Part shown: positions 36,576-45,215 of the stretch, piece after piece
Position numbering within the stretch: position 1 is the first letter of the stretch
Layout of the letters: every line of letters starts with the position of its first letter
NCBI RefSeq assembly: GCF_963677575.1
Contig: NZ_OY782038.1
Location: 1,550,001-1,614,000, forward strand
Length of the DNA stretch: 64,000 nucleotides
Direction of reading: 5' to 3'
Origin: an uncultured Draconibacterium sp.
Lineage (GTDB): Bacteria; Bacteroidota; Bacteroidia; Bacteroidales; Prolixibacteraceae
Made by a program: the position numbers and the translations under genes
Notes under the pieces: model-generated
What the model was told of the DNA's origin: nothing
The model's database searches: none
Seen by the model: the letters and a program-made list of their open reading frames with translations, nothing else

Positions 36576-38135
36576 TTAGTTGGAATAATATATATCAAGA
36601 AATTTGAGCAGCTCAATGCTTGGTAAATCGCCACACGCTGATGTGGTATTAAAATGCATTGCTTTTAGATTTTCGGGAGTTGCTGCTTCCCACTCTGGCA
36701 ATCCTTCTGTATTTGGATCTCCTGAAGTGGCAAAATTCATCCAGTAATCCGACATCAGATCGGCAAGTTCGTAATCTGCCTCCGTCCACGGGCGTGGGCT
36801 CATTTTCAAATTATTATAAGCATAAGGAACTTCACTCGTGTGGAATGCACCAAAGTCGCTCATTCCATCGGCATAAGGAACATCGCGCTCGAAACGGTAC
36901 ATAAATACCTTTGATGTTGCTGTTTCATTCTGCAACAGCATCCATTTGTACGACTGTATACCAAAAGTTTGCAGTGCTCCAAGATCGTTCTGAATTTCCT
37001 GTGCTTCTTCTTCAGTGTCTAATGGGAATGTGGCCAAAAATTCATCGGCCATTTCGCCAAATAGTTGTTTGACGTTCTCTTTGAATTGGGCAGCAGGAAC
37101 AGGTGGAGGTCCAAAACCTTCATCTTTGTTCCAACCAATAATTACAGGAACATCGTTTTGCTCTCCATTGGCAAAGATCTCACCCACCGATTTTGGCAGG
37201 AAATAACCATCAACAATAGGAGCTCCGCCACCTCTGACGCTTAAAATCTCTTCAGCACTTTTTGCACGCAATTCTTCAATTGAAGAAGCACCTAGTGATT
37301 CTGCAAATTTTACACCTGCTTCTTCGGCAGATTTCAAGTCGCCACCTCGTCCCAGTGCACTGTTTGACAAAACAGCACCTCCACTCTCGGCAATGGCGCG
37401 GTGAATGAGCCCTTTTGTTAACGGACTTGCCACCAGATAATTAATACTAAACGCACCGGCCGACTGACCGGCAATGGTTACGTTATCGGGATCGCCACCA
37501 AAAGCAGCAATATTCTTATTTACCCATTTTAGGGCTTCAACCTGGTCGAGCAAACCATAATTTCCGGAAGCCTTATTTGGCGATTCAGCGGTTAAATCAG
37601 GATGTGCTAAAAATCCTAAAGTTCCAACACGATAGTTGGCACTGATAAAAACCAGGCCTTTTTTCGCCATTTCTTCGCCATCGTAAATAGGAACAGCAGT
37701 TCCTCCACTTGAAAATCCACCACCATAAATGTAAACGAGCACAGGATGTTTTTCAGTGGCATCTTTGGCCGGAGTCCAAACATTCAGATACAAACAATCT
37801 TCGCTTAACGGTTCTTTAGGAGCAATAAATTCTTGTGTCCACATACTAAATGGCATCGGTGTTGCCTGCATCGGGCTGGCTGAAAATTCAGTGCATTCTT
37901 TCACGCCTTCCCACGGCTCAACAGGTTGCGGCGCTTTCCATCGTAAATCACCCACCGGAGGAGCAGCGAACGGAATTCCTTTAAAAGTGGTAATTCCGGT
38001 ACTTTCATCAAAAACACCACTTACCGTTCCGTCGGTAATGGTTACACTGTCTTTTATTTGTTGGGGTGCTTGAGTAGAACATGCCCAAAAAACCAGGGCC
38101 ATACCAATAAACAGAATCACGCGAACGTTTCTCAT
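36576..38135 (-). CDS. Type-B carboxylesterase, lipoprotein
   Basis: About 519 residues. The start at 38135 (MRNVRVILFIGM) is preferred because it gives a lipoprotein signal (VFWACSTQ). Family motifs are GIPFAAPPVGDLRW, EDCLYLNVWTP, YIYGGGFSSGG and the nucleophile elbow GQSAGAFS (about S225), with the catalytic His in GAFHTSEVP (about H432). In glycan loci these enzymes often remove acyl or aryl esters from polysaccharides, but the substrate here is unknown. It lies between two GH3 genes, 115 bases from each. Confidence 0.88.
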   Translation of the reverse strand: MRNVRVILFIGMALVFWACSTQAPQQIKDSVTITDGTVSGVFDESTGITTFKGIPFAAPPVGDLRWKAPQPVEPWEGVKECTEFSASPMQATPMPFSMWTQEFIAPKEPLSEDCLYLNVWTPAKDATEKHPVLVYIYGGGFSSGGTAVPIYDGEEMAKKGLVFISANYRVGTLGFLAHPDLTAESPNKASGNYGLLDQVEALKWVNKNIAAFGGDPDNVTIAGQSAGAFSINYLVASPLTKGLIHRAIAESGGAVLSNSALGRGGDLKSAEEAGVKFAESLGASSIEELRAKSAEEILSVRGGGAPIVDGYFLPKSVGEIFANGEQNDVPVIIGWNKDEGFGPPPVPAAQFKENVKQLFGEMADEFLATFPLDTEEEAQEIQNDLGALQTFGIQSYKWMLLQNETATSKVFMYRFERDVPYADGMSDFGAFHTSEVPYAYNNLKMSPRPWTEADYELADLMSDYWMNFATSGDPNTEGLPEWEAATPENLKAMHFNTTSACGDLPSIELLKFLDIYYSN

Positions 38136-38208
38136 AGGTAGTAGGTTTACAATTTGTTTAGATAAAAAGGTCGCAAAAAAATCACAGGTTAAGGAAAAGG
38201 GAACTCCC

Positions 38209-38226
38209 CCCTGAACTATTTCAGGG
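38209..38226 (-). other. Intercistronic hairpin between second GH3 and esterase
   Basis: CCCTGAA (38209-38215) pairs with TTCAGGG (38220-38226). The flanking CTC/GAG bases can extend the stem, and a T-rich stretch follows on the minus strand. It might partly terminate transcription after GH3 at 38250. Confidence 0.45.
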
Positions 38227-38249
38227 AGAGAGTATTTAACCAAGTCCCA

Positions 38250-40679
38250 CTACCTATGCATTTTTTTAAAGTCTTTTTGAGGTACCATGGCTTTTGATAC
38301 CTTTTCAACTACAATATCGTTGGCAACTGAGAAAGTTGCTTTTTCTTTAATGTCTTTTGAAGAAGCTCCAACTTTTACGGTGTAATCACCGGCTTCTGTA
38401 ATCCAGCTTGTACTTGCTTCGTCGAACGAAGCCAAAAGTGCAGCATCAATATTAAATGAAAGCGTTACAGATTTGCCCGGTTTCAAAAGAGCAGTTTTTC
38501 CAAAAGCTACCAACTCTTCTTCTGGCTTTTCGAGTGATTTACCCGGAGCACTTGCATAAACCTGAACCACTTCTTTACCAGCTACATCTCCGGTATTTTT
38601 TACATCGACAGAAACAGTAATTTTTCCATCAAATTTTTTGTCGCTCAGTTTCAGGTTGCTGTATTCAAATGTTGTGTACGATTTTCCGTACCCGAATTCG
38701 TAAGCTACCGGCACATCGAAGGTGTTGAAATAACGGTATCCCACGTAAATATCTTCTTCGTAAACCACTTCCCAGGGCACGCGGCGCATCATTGAGAAAC
38801 CTGATTGGTCAGCAGTATTATCTTCTGCTCCCTCAGTTTTTACAGCCTCGCCGGGGAAATTATCCGACGACGAACCATCTTCGTATTTTACAGGGAAAGT
38901 CTGTGCCAGTTTCCCCGATGGATTTACTTTTCCTGAAAGTACGTCAACTACAGAGTTACCACCTTCCTGTCCGGGTTGCCATGCGCAAAGAACGGCATCA
39001 GGAATATTGCTCCAGCTGGCTGTTTCAACAACACCACCAACATTCAGAATAACTACTGATTTTTTGCCTTTTGCATGGAAAGCATCGGTTACGGTTTTAA
39101 TCAGGTCTTTTTCATTTTTATTCAGATAGAAGTCGCCTTCTTCAGCTTTACGGTCGCCACCTTCACCGGCATTTCGTCCGATAGTGATTAAAGCAATATC
39201 AGCTTTTGATGCCATATCCTCGGCAATCGATGCATCCAAAGCCATTTCGTCAACAGGAATTTTTCCGCCCATTAAAGCAGCCAAAGGATTTCTTGAGTTA
39301 TCCTGTGTTTTACGCGCTTCTTCCATGTATGATTCGTATGTATTTTTAAGGTCGTTGTAAGTAGTATAACCTGCATTTTGCAAACCCTGCAACAATGAAA
39401 CGGTGTATGCTTCATTAACGTCGCCACTACCTGTTCCACCTGAAATAAAATCGTAAGAAGTGTTTCCGAAAGCAGCTACATTTTTAATACTTTTTGCGAA
39501 AGGAAGTGCTCCGTTGTTTTCCAGCAATACCATACCATCGGTAGCTGCCTGACGAGTTACTTCGGCATGTGCTTTCAGATCAGGTTTGTTCGAAATTTTA
39601 TAGCCGTTATAACGTGGTGTTTCCACCATAATATTCAGAATTCGCTCTACGTTTGTATCCAAAACTGACTCATCCAGTTTTCCAGATTTAACAGCTTCGA
39701 TCAACGTTTTAATGGTCTCAGTTGAACCCGGCTGAATCATATCGTTTCCGGCTTTCATTTGGGCAACAACATCGCTACCACCGCCCCAGTCGGTCATAAC
39801 ATAACCTTCATATCCCCAATCGTCGCGCAGAATTTTTGTCAACAGATCGTGGCTCTCAGATGTATAAACACCATTTACTTTATTGTAAGACGACATCACT
39901 GTCCATGGCTCACTTTCCTGAACCGCAATTTTAAAACCTTTCAGGTAAATCTCGCGCAAAGCACGTTCGCTAACAATCACGTCAACCGACATACGATTGG
40001 TTTCCTGATTGTTAACCGCAAAGTGTTTGATAGAAGTTCCCACGCCATTCGACTGGATACCTTTTACCATTGCCGCAGCCATTTTTCCGGCTACCAAAGG
40101 ATCTTCCGAATAATACTCGAAGTTACGTCCGCACAACGGATCGCGCTGAATATTCAATGCAGGTGCCAAAAGCACGTCGGCACCATATTCCAAAACTTCT
40201 TTACCCATCGCTTTTCCTACTGATTCTACTAACTCAGTATCCCACGATGAAGCCATTACAGTTGCAATCGGGAAAGCTGTACAATAATAAGTATCCGATT
40301 CTCCCGGGCGTGTTGGGCTGATACGTAATCCTGCAGGACCATCAGCTAAAGTCTGGCTGGTTACTCCCAGATTAGGATACTCAGCAGTAACTCCTGCAGT
40401 TCCGGGCAAATACCCCCTGATTTTATCTACCATCTTTCCGTACGGAGTGCTGGTATCGAGTTTTCCCCCAAACGATGGTGGCATTTTTTCAAGAATGGAA
40501 TCGGGAAAAGGGAAATACATTCCGGTTCCGATAAGCAGTTCTGCTTTCTGCTCCAGGGTCATCGACTTAACGATTTCTTTTACGCTTTTTTGTGAAACAC
40601 TTGCCGACAGACTGCCGGATACAAGAAACAATACAATGAGGGCTAGCACACTGTTTAGTTTAAGTTTGTTACCGATCAT
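38250..40679 (-). CDS. GH3 beta-glucosidase with fibronectin-type tail, secreted
   Basis: The 809-residue protein has a signal peptide (cleavage near LSA-SVS). The barrel shows LADGPAGLRISPTRPGE, DVLLAPALNIQRDPLCGRNFEYYSEDP and the nucleophile in VMTDWGG (about D297). The alpha/beta sandwich carries MVLLENNGALPF. The fibronectin-III-like C-terminal domain (VKNTGDVAGKEVVQVYASAP) is typical of GH3 beta-glucosidases. It starts the minus-strand run GH3, esterase, GH3 and is divergent from the Nudix-type regulator at 40837. Beta-glucosidase is the default reading; beta-xylosidase is possible. Confidence 0.92.
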   Translation of the reverse strand: MIGNKLKLNSVLALIVLFLVSGSLSASVSQKSVKEIVKSMTLEQKAELLIGTGMYFPFPDSILEKMPPSFGGKLDTSTPYGKMVDKIRGYLPGTAGVTAEYPNLGVTSQTLADGPAGLRISPTRPGESDTYYCTAFPIATVMASSWDTELVESVGKAMGKEVLEYGADVLLAPALNIQRDPLCGRNFEYYSEDPLVAGKMAAAMVKGIQSNGVGTSIKHFAVNNQETNRMSVDVIVSERALREIYLKGFKIAVQESEPWTVMSSYNKVNGVYTSESHDLLTKILRDDWGYEGYVMTDWGGGSDVVAQMKAGNDMIQPGSTETIKTLIEAVKSGKLDESVLDTNVERILNIMVETPRYNGYKISNKPDLKAHAEVTRQAATDGMVLLENNGALPFAKSIKNVAAFGNTSYDFISGGTGSGDVNEAYTVSLLQGLQNAGYTTYNDLKNTYESYMEEARKTQDNSRNPLAALMGGKIPVDEMALDASIAEDMASKADIALITIGRNAGEGGDRKAEEGDFYLNKNEKDLIKTVTDAFHAKGKKSVVILNVGGVVETASWSNIPDAVLCAWQPGQEGGNSVVDVLSGKVNPSGKLAQTFPVKYEDGSSSDNFPGEAVKTEGAEDNTADQSGFSMMRRVPWEVVYEEDIYVGYRYFNTFDVPVAYEFGYGKSYTTFEYSNLKLSDKKFDGKITVSVDVKNTGDVAGKEVVQVYASAPGKSLEKPEEELVAFGKTALLKPGKSVTLSFNIDAALLASFDEASTSWITEAGDYTVKVGASSKDIKEKATFSVANDIVVEKVSKAMVPQKDFKKMHR

Positions 40680-40767
40680 GGTGAATGATTTAGTTCTAAA
40701 TTAAGTTTTAGTTTATCGATATGGTTTTTATCGACGGCGTTGAAGATAGTAATAAATTTCGTTACAA

Positions 40768-40782
40768 GTGTCATTTCGACAC
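40768..40782. promoter_or_regulatory. Candidate operator between GH3 and Nudix regulator
   Basis: GTGTC (40768-40772) and GACAC (40778-40782) form a 15-base inverted repeat in the 157-base divergent region. A repressor binding here could control both genes. Similar TCATTTCGAC words are common in Bacteroidota intergenic DNA, so this may be coincidence. Confidence 0.35.
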
Positions 40783-40836
40783 ATTATTATATTTTAAAAC
40801 ATATTCAATTAATATTTACAGAAAAATAATTAATTT

Positions 40837-41610
40837 GTGAGCTTAAAACCAGAAACATTGACAACTATTAAGCCTTTTAATTCTGCAGAGTACTTAAATC
40901 ACATATCACTGGACTGTGTAATATTCGGATTTAACAATTACGAGCTTAAGGTATTGCTTTTGCATTTTAAATTCTCGAAAGAATATGCGCTACCGGGAGG
41001 ATTTTTAAAATATGATGAAACGCTTGAGCAGGCTGCGCAACGAATTGTAAAAGAACGAACCGGGCTTGACAATCTTTTTTTAAAACAATTTAAGATTTTT
41101 AGTAATCCAGAACGTGCAAAATCAAACAAAGCCGTTATGGATTTGGTTATGGCCGGAACAATTACTGATCCGTCGTTTTTTCAGAAACGTTTTATATCTA
41201 TTGGATTTTATGCCCTGGTTGACTTTATGAAAGTAAAACCAACACCCGATTTTTATTACGACAGATGTAATTGGGTGAGCCTCAGCATCAATTTATCGAT
41301 GTTGCTCGACCATAAACAAATTATACAGGATGCCATTACAACTTTGCGTTTGCAGCTTAACCAGCAGCCAATTGGTTTAAAACTGTTGCCACAAAAATTT
41401 ACCATGCCCGAACTTCAGAAACTTTATGAAACCATTCTTGGCCGGGAATTAGACCGACGCAATTTTCAGCGCAAAATGTTAAACTACAACATACTGGATA
41501 AGCTAAAAGAACGGAAAACAGGAGGTGCGCACAAATCGCCGTATTTGTATTCGTTTAATATTGAACGCTACCAAAAAGCGCTGGAAGATGGTTTGAGTGG
41601 AATTTGGTAA
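40837..41610 (+). CDS. Nudix-type transcriptional regulator (NrtR/AraR-like)
   Basis: The 257-residue cytoplasmic protein starts at a GTG. Its first 150 residues form a Nudix domain (LDCVIFGFNNYELKVLLLHF, YALPGGFLKYDETLEQAA), but the box reads RIVKERTGL where enzymes have REuxEExG, so catalytic glutamates are lost. The C-terminal part is a winged-helix-type DNA-binding region (FTMPELQKLYETILG, LDRRNFQRKML). This domain pair is the NrtR/AraR-like regulator architecture, which in Bacteroides controls sugar genes. It likely senses a sugar and controls the divergent GH3 run; the ligand is unknown. It ends three bases from the convergent MFS gene. Confidence 0.85.
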   Translation: MSLKPETLTTIKPFNSAEYLNHISLDCVIFGFNNYELKVLLLHFKFSKEYALPGGFLKYDETLEQAAQRIVKERTGLDNLFLKQFKIFSNPERAKSNKAVMDLVMAGTITDPSFFQKRFISIGFYALVDFMKVKPTPDFYYDRCNWVSLSINLSMLLDHKQIIQDAITTLRLQLNQQPIGLKLLPQKFTMPELQKLYETILGRELDRRNFQRKMLNYNILDKLKERKTGGAHKSPYLYSFNIERYQKALEDGLSGIW

Positions 41611-41613
41611 CAG

Positions 41614-42816
41614 TTACGCTTTTATCCGTAAAGCCCAGTTATAGAGCACATTTCCAGTTAACGTACAGAAGAACAGCACCATTCCGAACGGAACGAGATC
41701 GCCAGTGTGAAATAAAGACATTATACTTCCGATGACCGCACTTATTGCAAAGCGGGCGATTCCAATAGTAGCATTTGCAGATCCTGCAACTTCAGGATTG
41801 TGATTGAGAATTGTGGCGGTTCCGTTTCCAAAAACCAAACCTAAACTTCCCACATACAATACAATAGATGCAAATACCGACCACAATTGCGGCTCCGGCA
41901 TTAGTACCGAAACAGCCAGTGTCACTCCTGATATCAGCTGCAATAACAATCCATAACGCAGAATCTTTTCAGGATCGTATTTCTTTAAAAGAATGGTATT
42001 TAAAAACGAAAGCATGATGTTTAAAACAATATTCGCACTAAAAAATAACGGGAATCGCATTTGGGGTATACCAAAATATTCCATGTAAATAAACGAGGCT
42101 GCCGTAATAAAAACATACAATCCCGACATGGGTAAACTAATGGCAAACAACAAAATTGTACTTTGTTTATTCGAGAAGAATACCCGGTACTTTTCTAGCA
42201 ACTGGCGGCCTGTAATTTTGTGGGTGAGCAACTCCGGAGCCCGTGACTCGGGAATAAGCAGCCACATGGATAAAAACAATAAAATTGAAAATGCTAATAA
42301 AAACCAGAAGATACTTTCCCAGCCATACCAATGAATTAATCCGGCACCAAGAACCGGCGCAAACAGAGGTGCCAGCATAATGATCATACTAATAATGGTA
42401 ACAAAGCGAGCCACTTGTTTTCCACTGTACCAGTCGCGAATAAAAACATTACCCGTTACCGTTGCGAAGCCTCCGCCAAAAGCCTGAAGTACTCGCAACA
42501 ATAACACATATTCAATTTTTGTGCAGGTAGTAATAAGCAAAGAGGCCAAACCATAAAGTGCAATTCCGGTGAGTGCAATAGTTTTTCGACCAAAAGCATC
42601 GGACAACGGACCACCGAAAAAGTTTCCAAAAGCAAATCCCAGAAAATATAAAGTGATAGTCAACTCTGCAACGTTCAGTGTTACGCCAAAAAATTCGGCA
42701 ATATCGGGTAACGCAGCGATGTAGGTATCAATTGCAAATGGCGACATGGCTACCATCGCAGCCATAACCATTGTTAATACAGGAATAAAAAATTTGCTTG
42801 TGCGGCTTAAACTCAT
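41614..42816 (-). CDS. MFS transporter, Bcr/CflA-like
   Basis: The 400-residue protein has about twelve hydrophobic helices. The N-terminal signature MSPFAIDTYIAALPDIA and LYFLGFAFGNFFGGPLSDAFGRK are typical of Bcr/CflA drug-proton antiporters. It lies 90 bases after the aldolase on the same strand, so it may belong to the fucose operon. An L-fucose permease (FucP, also MFS) would be expected there, but these motifs fit Bcr better. Sugar or lactaldehyde export or uptake is possible but not shown. Confidence 0.8.
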   Translation of the reverse strand: MSLSRTSKFFIPVLTMVMAAMVAMSPFAIDTYIAALPDIAEFFGVTLNVAELTITLYFLGFAFGNFFGGPLSDAFGRKTIALTGIALYGLASLLITTCTKIEYVLLLRVLQAFGGGFATVTGNVFIRDWYSGKQVARFVTIISMIIMLAPLFAPVLGAGLIHWYGWESIFWFLLAFSILLFLSMWLLIPESRAPELLTHKITGRQLLEKYRVFFSNKQSTILLFAISLPMSGLYVFITAASFIYMEYFGIPQMRFPLFFSANIVLNIMLSFLNTILLKKYDPEKILRYGLLLQLISGVTLAVSVLMPEPQLWSVFASIVLYVGSLGLVFGNGTATILNHNPEVAGSANATIGIARFAISAVIGSIMSLFHTGDLVPFGMVLFFCTLTGNVLYNWALRIKA

Positions 42817-42906
42817 ACTTGTCTCGTTTCAATTTGGGCGCGAAGGTATAAGTTTTAAACGAAGACCTGAATTTTTAAGGTTTCATCGCTATCGAATTTA
42901 ACACTT

Positions 42907-43701
42907 TCAGGTCTTAATTAAATCATCCAACTGTTCGGGCGAAAGTCCTTCGGGATCGAATCCGGCACTCCATGCTAACAACAAAAGTTTAGCTCCTTTA
43001 TTGGCAACATCTAAAAAGTCGAACGCTTCCTCCATATCTACTCCGGTTGCTAAAGCGCCATGTTTTTCCCACAAAACCACATCGTGAGTTGTTAATGCTT
43101 CCAACGTATGATTTGCCAGTTGTTCGGTTCCATAACGGGCATAATCGGCACAACCGACTCCACGCGGAACATACAACTTTATTTCGGGGCACATTTTCCA
43201 GAGCGAGTGATTAAACAATACCTCATCCTTAAAAAGTTTATGATGACTCAAAACAACCAACTCAATCGGATGTGCATGTAAGACAGCTTTTCTACCGGTA
43301 GTGTTGGCTGAATTAAAAAGATGAATTTTAATGTGTGCTTTCAATTCGGAGGTTGGTTTAAAACCGGCACTTTTACCTCCCCACAAAACAGAATAGGCAG
43401 TAGCCGTTTGGTTAACAGCGATAATTGCAGCCACTTCTTCTGCCCTGTCCACCAGATGCCGCAAACGACAACCGGAACCTGTAACAAAAAGTACCATTCC
43501 GGCAGCTTCTTTTGGGAAATTACAGGGAACTTCTTCTTTAATCTGTTTTATAGTTGAATCCGGAAATAATCCGCTTAAATCAATGGAAATATTTCCCGAG
43601 CTTTTTTCTATCCATTCCTTTTCCCATAAATAACCGGCAACTTCGCTAACCTGCTCAATATGTTTAACAACTTGGGTCGGAAGATTTTTTAATGCATCCA
43701 C
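42907..43701 (-). CDS. RhaD-like class II aldolase (deoxyketose-1-phosphate)
   Basis: The 264-residue protein resembles rhamnulose-1-phosphate aldolase. It shares WEKEWIEKSSGNIS near the N-terminus, FVTGSGCRLR, TSELKAHIKIHL with the putative catalytic Glu, and zinc ligands in HAHP (about H142, H144) and WEKHGAL (about H214). These sit close to the E. coli RhaD positions. Both RhaD- and FucA-type enzymes give DHAP and L-lactaldehyde but differ in stereochemistry. The gene lies 33 bases after a fucK-like gene, so its natural substrate may be fuculose- or rhamnulose-1-phosphate. Confidence 0.78.
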   Translation of the reverse strand: MDALKNLPTQVVKHIEQVSEVAGYLWEKEWIEKSSGNISIDLSGLFPDSTIKQIKEEVPCNFPKEAAGMVLFVTGSGCRLRHLVDRAEEVAAIIAVNQTATAYSVLWGGKSAGFKPTSELKAHIKIHLFNSANTTGRKAVLHAHPIELVVLSHHKLFKDEVLFNHSLWKMCPEIKLYVPRGVGCADYARYGTEQLANHTLEALTTHDVVLWEKHGALATGVDMEEAFDFLDVANKGAKLLLLAWSAGFDPEGLSPEQLDDLIKT

Positions 43702-43734
43702 AGTTAATTATTCAGTTTTGTATTCAACACTTTA

Positions 43735-45210
43735 TCAAATGTATTGCATGCGTTTTTTAAATGCCAGATAGAGTTCACCGTATTGTTTTTGATTTTCAGA
43801 TGGCTCAATAATCTTAGGATTATAATCTACCATCTGCCGGGCTGCTCCGGGCGATTTTGCCACGCCAGTTCCGGCAAACACAAACAAGGCTGCCCCCAAA
43901 ACGGTTGTCTCTTTCTGATCGACCAATTGTATGGGCAAATTGCAAACATCCGCACGCAATTGATTCCAAAGATAGTTTTTTGATCCACCCCCAACACAAA
44001 TTATTTTTTCGGCTTTAAAACCACCGGCATTTTCCAGTGCCTCGATGCCAAAACGTAAGCGGTACGCCAGGCTTTCAAGAAATGCCCGATAGATTTCGCC
44101 CCGTTTGGTATGAATTGTTAAACCGTTAATCGCACCAAAATTATTGCTTCCTCCTTCACCATAAAACGAAGGATTCACCCAAACTGAAGATTTGCCGGGC
44201 TGAACTGCACTCGCATCATCGATCATTTTTTTGTACAGTACTTCGCCACTTAATTCCGGGTAAAAGTTTTTTGCAAACCACTCCAGTATTCCTGAAGCCA
44301 GGTAATTCTGACCGATATTGAACAATCCTTTCTCGGCATCCATTTCGGTAGTTAACTGCGCTGCCAGTTCTTTTTCCGTCGACTTAAAACCGGCACTTCG
44401 CGCCATAATGATTTCCCATGTTCCGCTACTCAGTACCAGTTCTTTTTCATTGGCTCCCGAGCCAAATACCGCAAACTGCGTATCGTGCCCGCCAAAAAAC
44501 ACTGGTACATTTTTGGGAATACCTGTTTCTCTTTCGGCTTTCTGATGAACTGCTCCGGCCAGTTCTCCCGATTCTGCAATATCACCCAAAATATCAGGAC
44601 GAATATCCAACGTAGCAAATATTTTATCTGATGGCTGCTGTTTGTGCATATCCATCAACATGGAAGTGCCGGCCATGGTCGCGTCGTTGCGCAATTCGCC
44701 CGTCAGTTTAAAAATAAACAGCGAAGTAATAAATAAGAAACGATGCGCTTTTTCAATTACCCTCTGCCGGTTTTCTTTCATCCAAATGAATTTGTTGATG
44801 GTATTAAATGCATATGGGAAAGTGGCAGCTTCGGCATACAATTCTTCAATCGGAATATATTTCCCGATTTCGTTCATAACCGGCGTTGTACGCTGACATT
44901 GCCACGATATTACCGGATAAAGCAGTTTACCTTGTGTATCCACAAAAGCACCGTCAACGCCAAAAGTTGTAATGGTTACACCGGCAATTCGTTTTGGATC
45001 AATTGAAGCCATTACTTTTTGTGAGGCAGGACAAAGTTTTCCCCACATTTCTTCCACATCCCAGATTACGCCACCCGGAAATTCAGGATCGGGACTTGTA
45101 TTGTTTGCAATCGATTCCAAAGCCACAATTTTGCCATGTACATCCATGGCGATCACCCGCAGGTTTGTAGCTCCGCAATCGAATACTATTGCCAGATCTT
45201 TTTCAGGCAT
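43735..45210 (-). CDS. fucK: L-fuculokinase, FGGY family
   Basis: The 491-residue cytoplasmic kinase has the FucK opening VFDCGATNLRVIAMDVHGKIVA and ITTFGVDGAFVDTQGKLLYPVISWQC. Those blocks align well with what I recall of E. coli FucK, better than with RhaB. The ATP-binding blocks follow (GGHDTQFAVFGSG, LSSGTWEI, VGGGSKNYLWNQL). It phosphorylates L-fuculose to L-fuculose-1-phosphate. It begins 5 bases after fucI and is followed by the RhaD-like aldolase 33 bases later, forming an operon. Confidence 0.88.
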   Translation of the reverse strand: MPEKDLAIVFDCGATNLRVIAMDVHGKIVALESIANNTSPDPEFPGGVIWDVEEMWGKLCPASQKVMASIDPKRIAGVTITTFGVDGAFVDTQGKLLYPVISWQCQRTTPVMNEIGKYIPIEELYAEAATFPYAFNTINKFIWMKENRQRVIEKAHRFLFITSLFIFKLTGELRNDATMAGTSMLMDMHKQQPSDKIFATLDIRPDILGDIAESGELAGAVHQKAERETGIPKNVPVFFGGHDTQFAVFGSGANEKELVLSSGTWEIIMARSAGFKSTEKELAAQLTTEMDAEKGLFNIGQNYLASGILEWFAKNFYPELSGEVLYKKMIDDASAVQPGKSSVWVNPSFYGEGGSNNFGAINGLTIHTKRGEIYRAFLESLAYRLRFGIEALENAGGFKAEKIICVGGGSKNYLWNQLRADVCNLPIQLVDQKETTVLGAALFVFAGTGVAKSPGAARQMVDYNPKIIEPSENQKQYGELYLAFKKRMQYI

Positions 45211-45215
45211 ACCAA

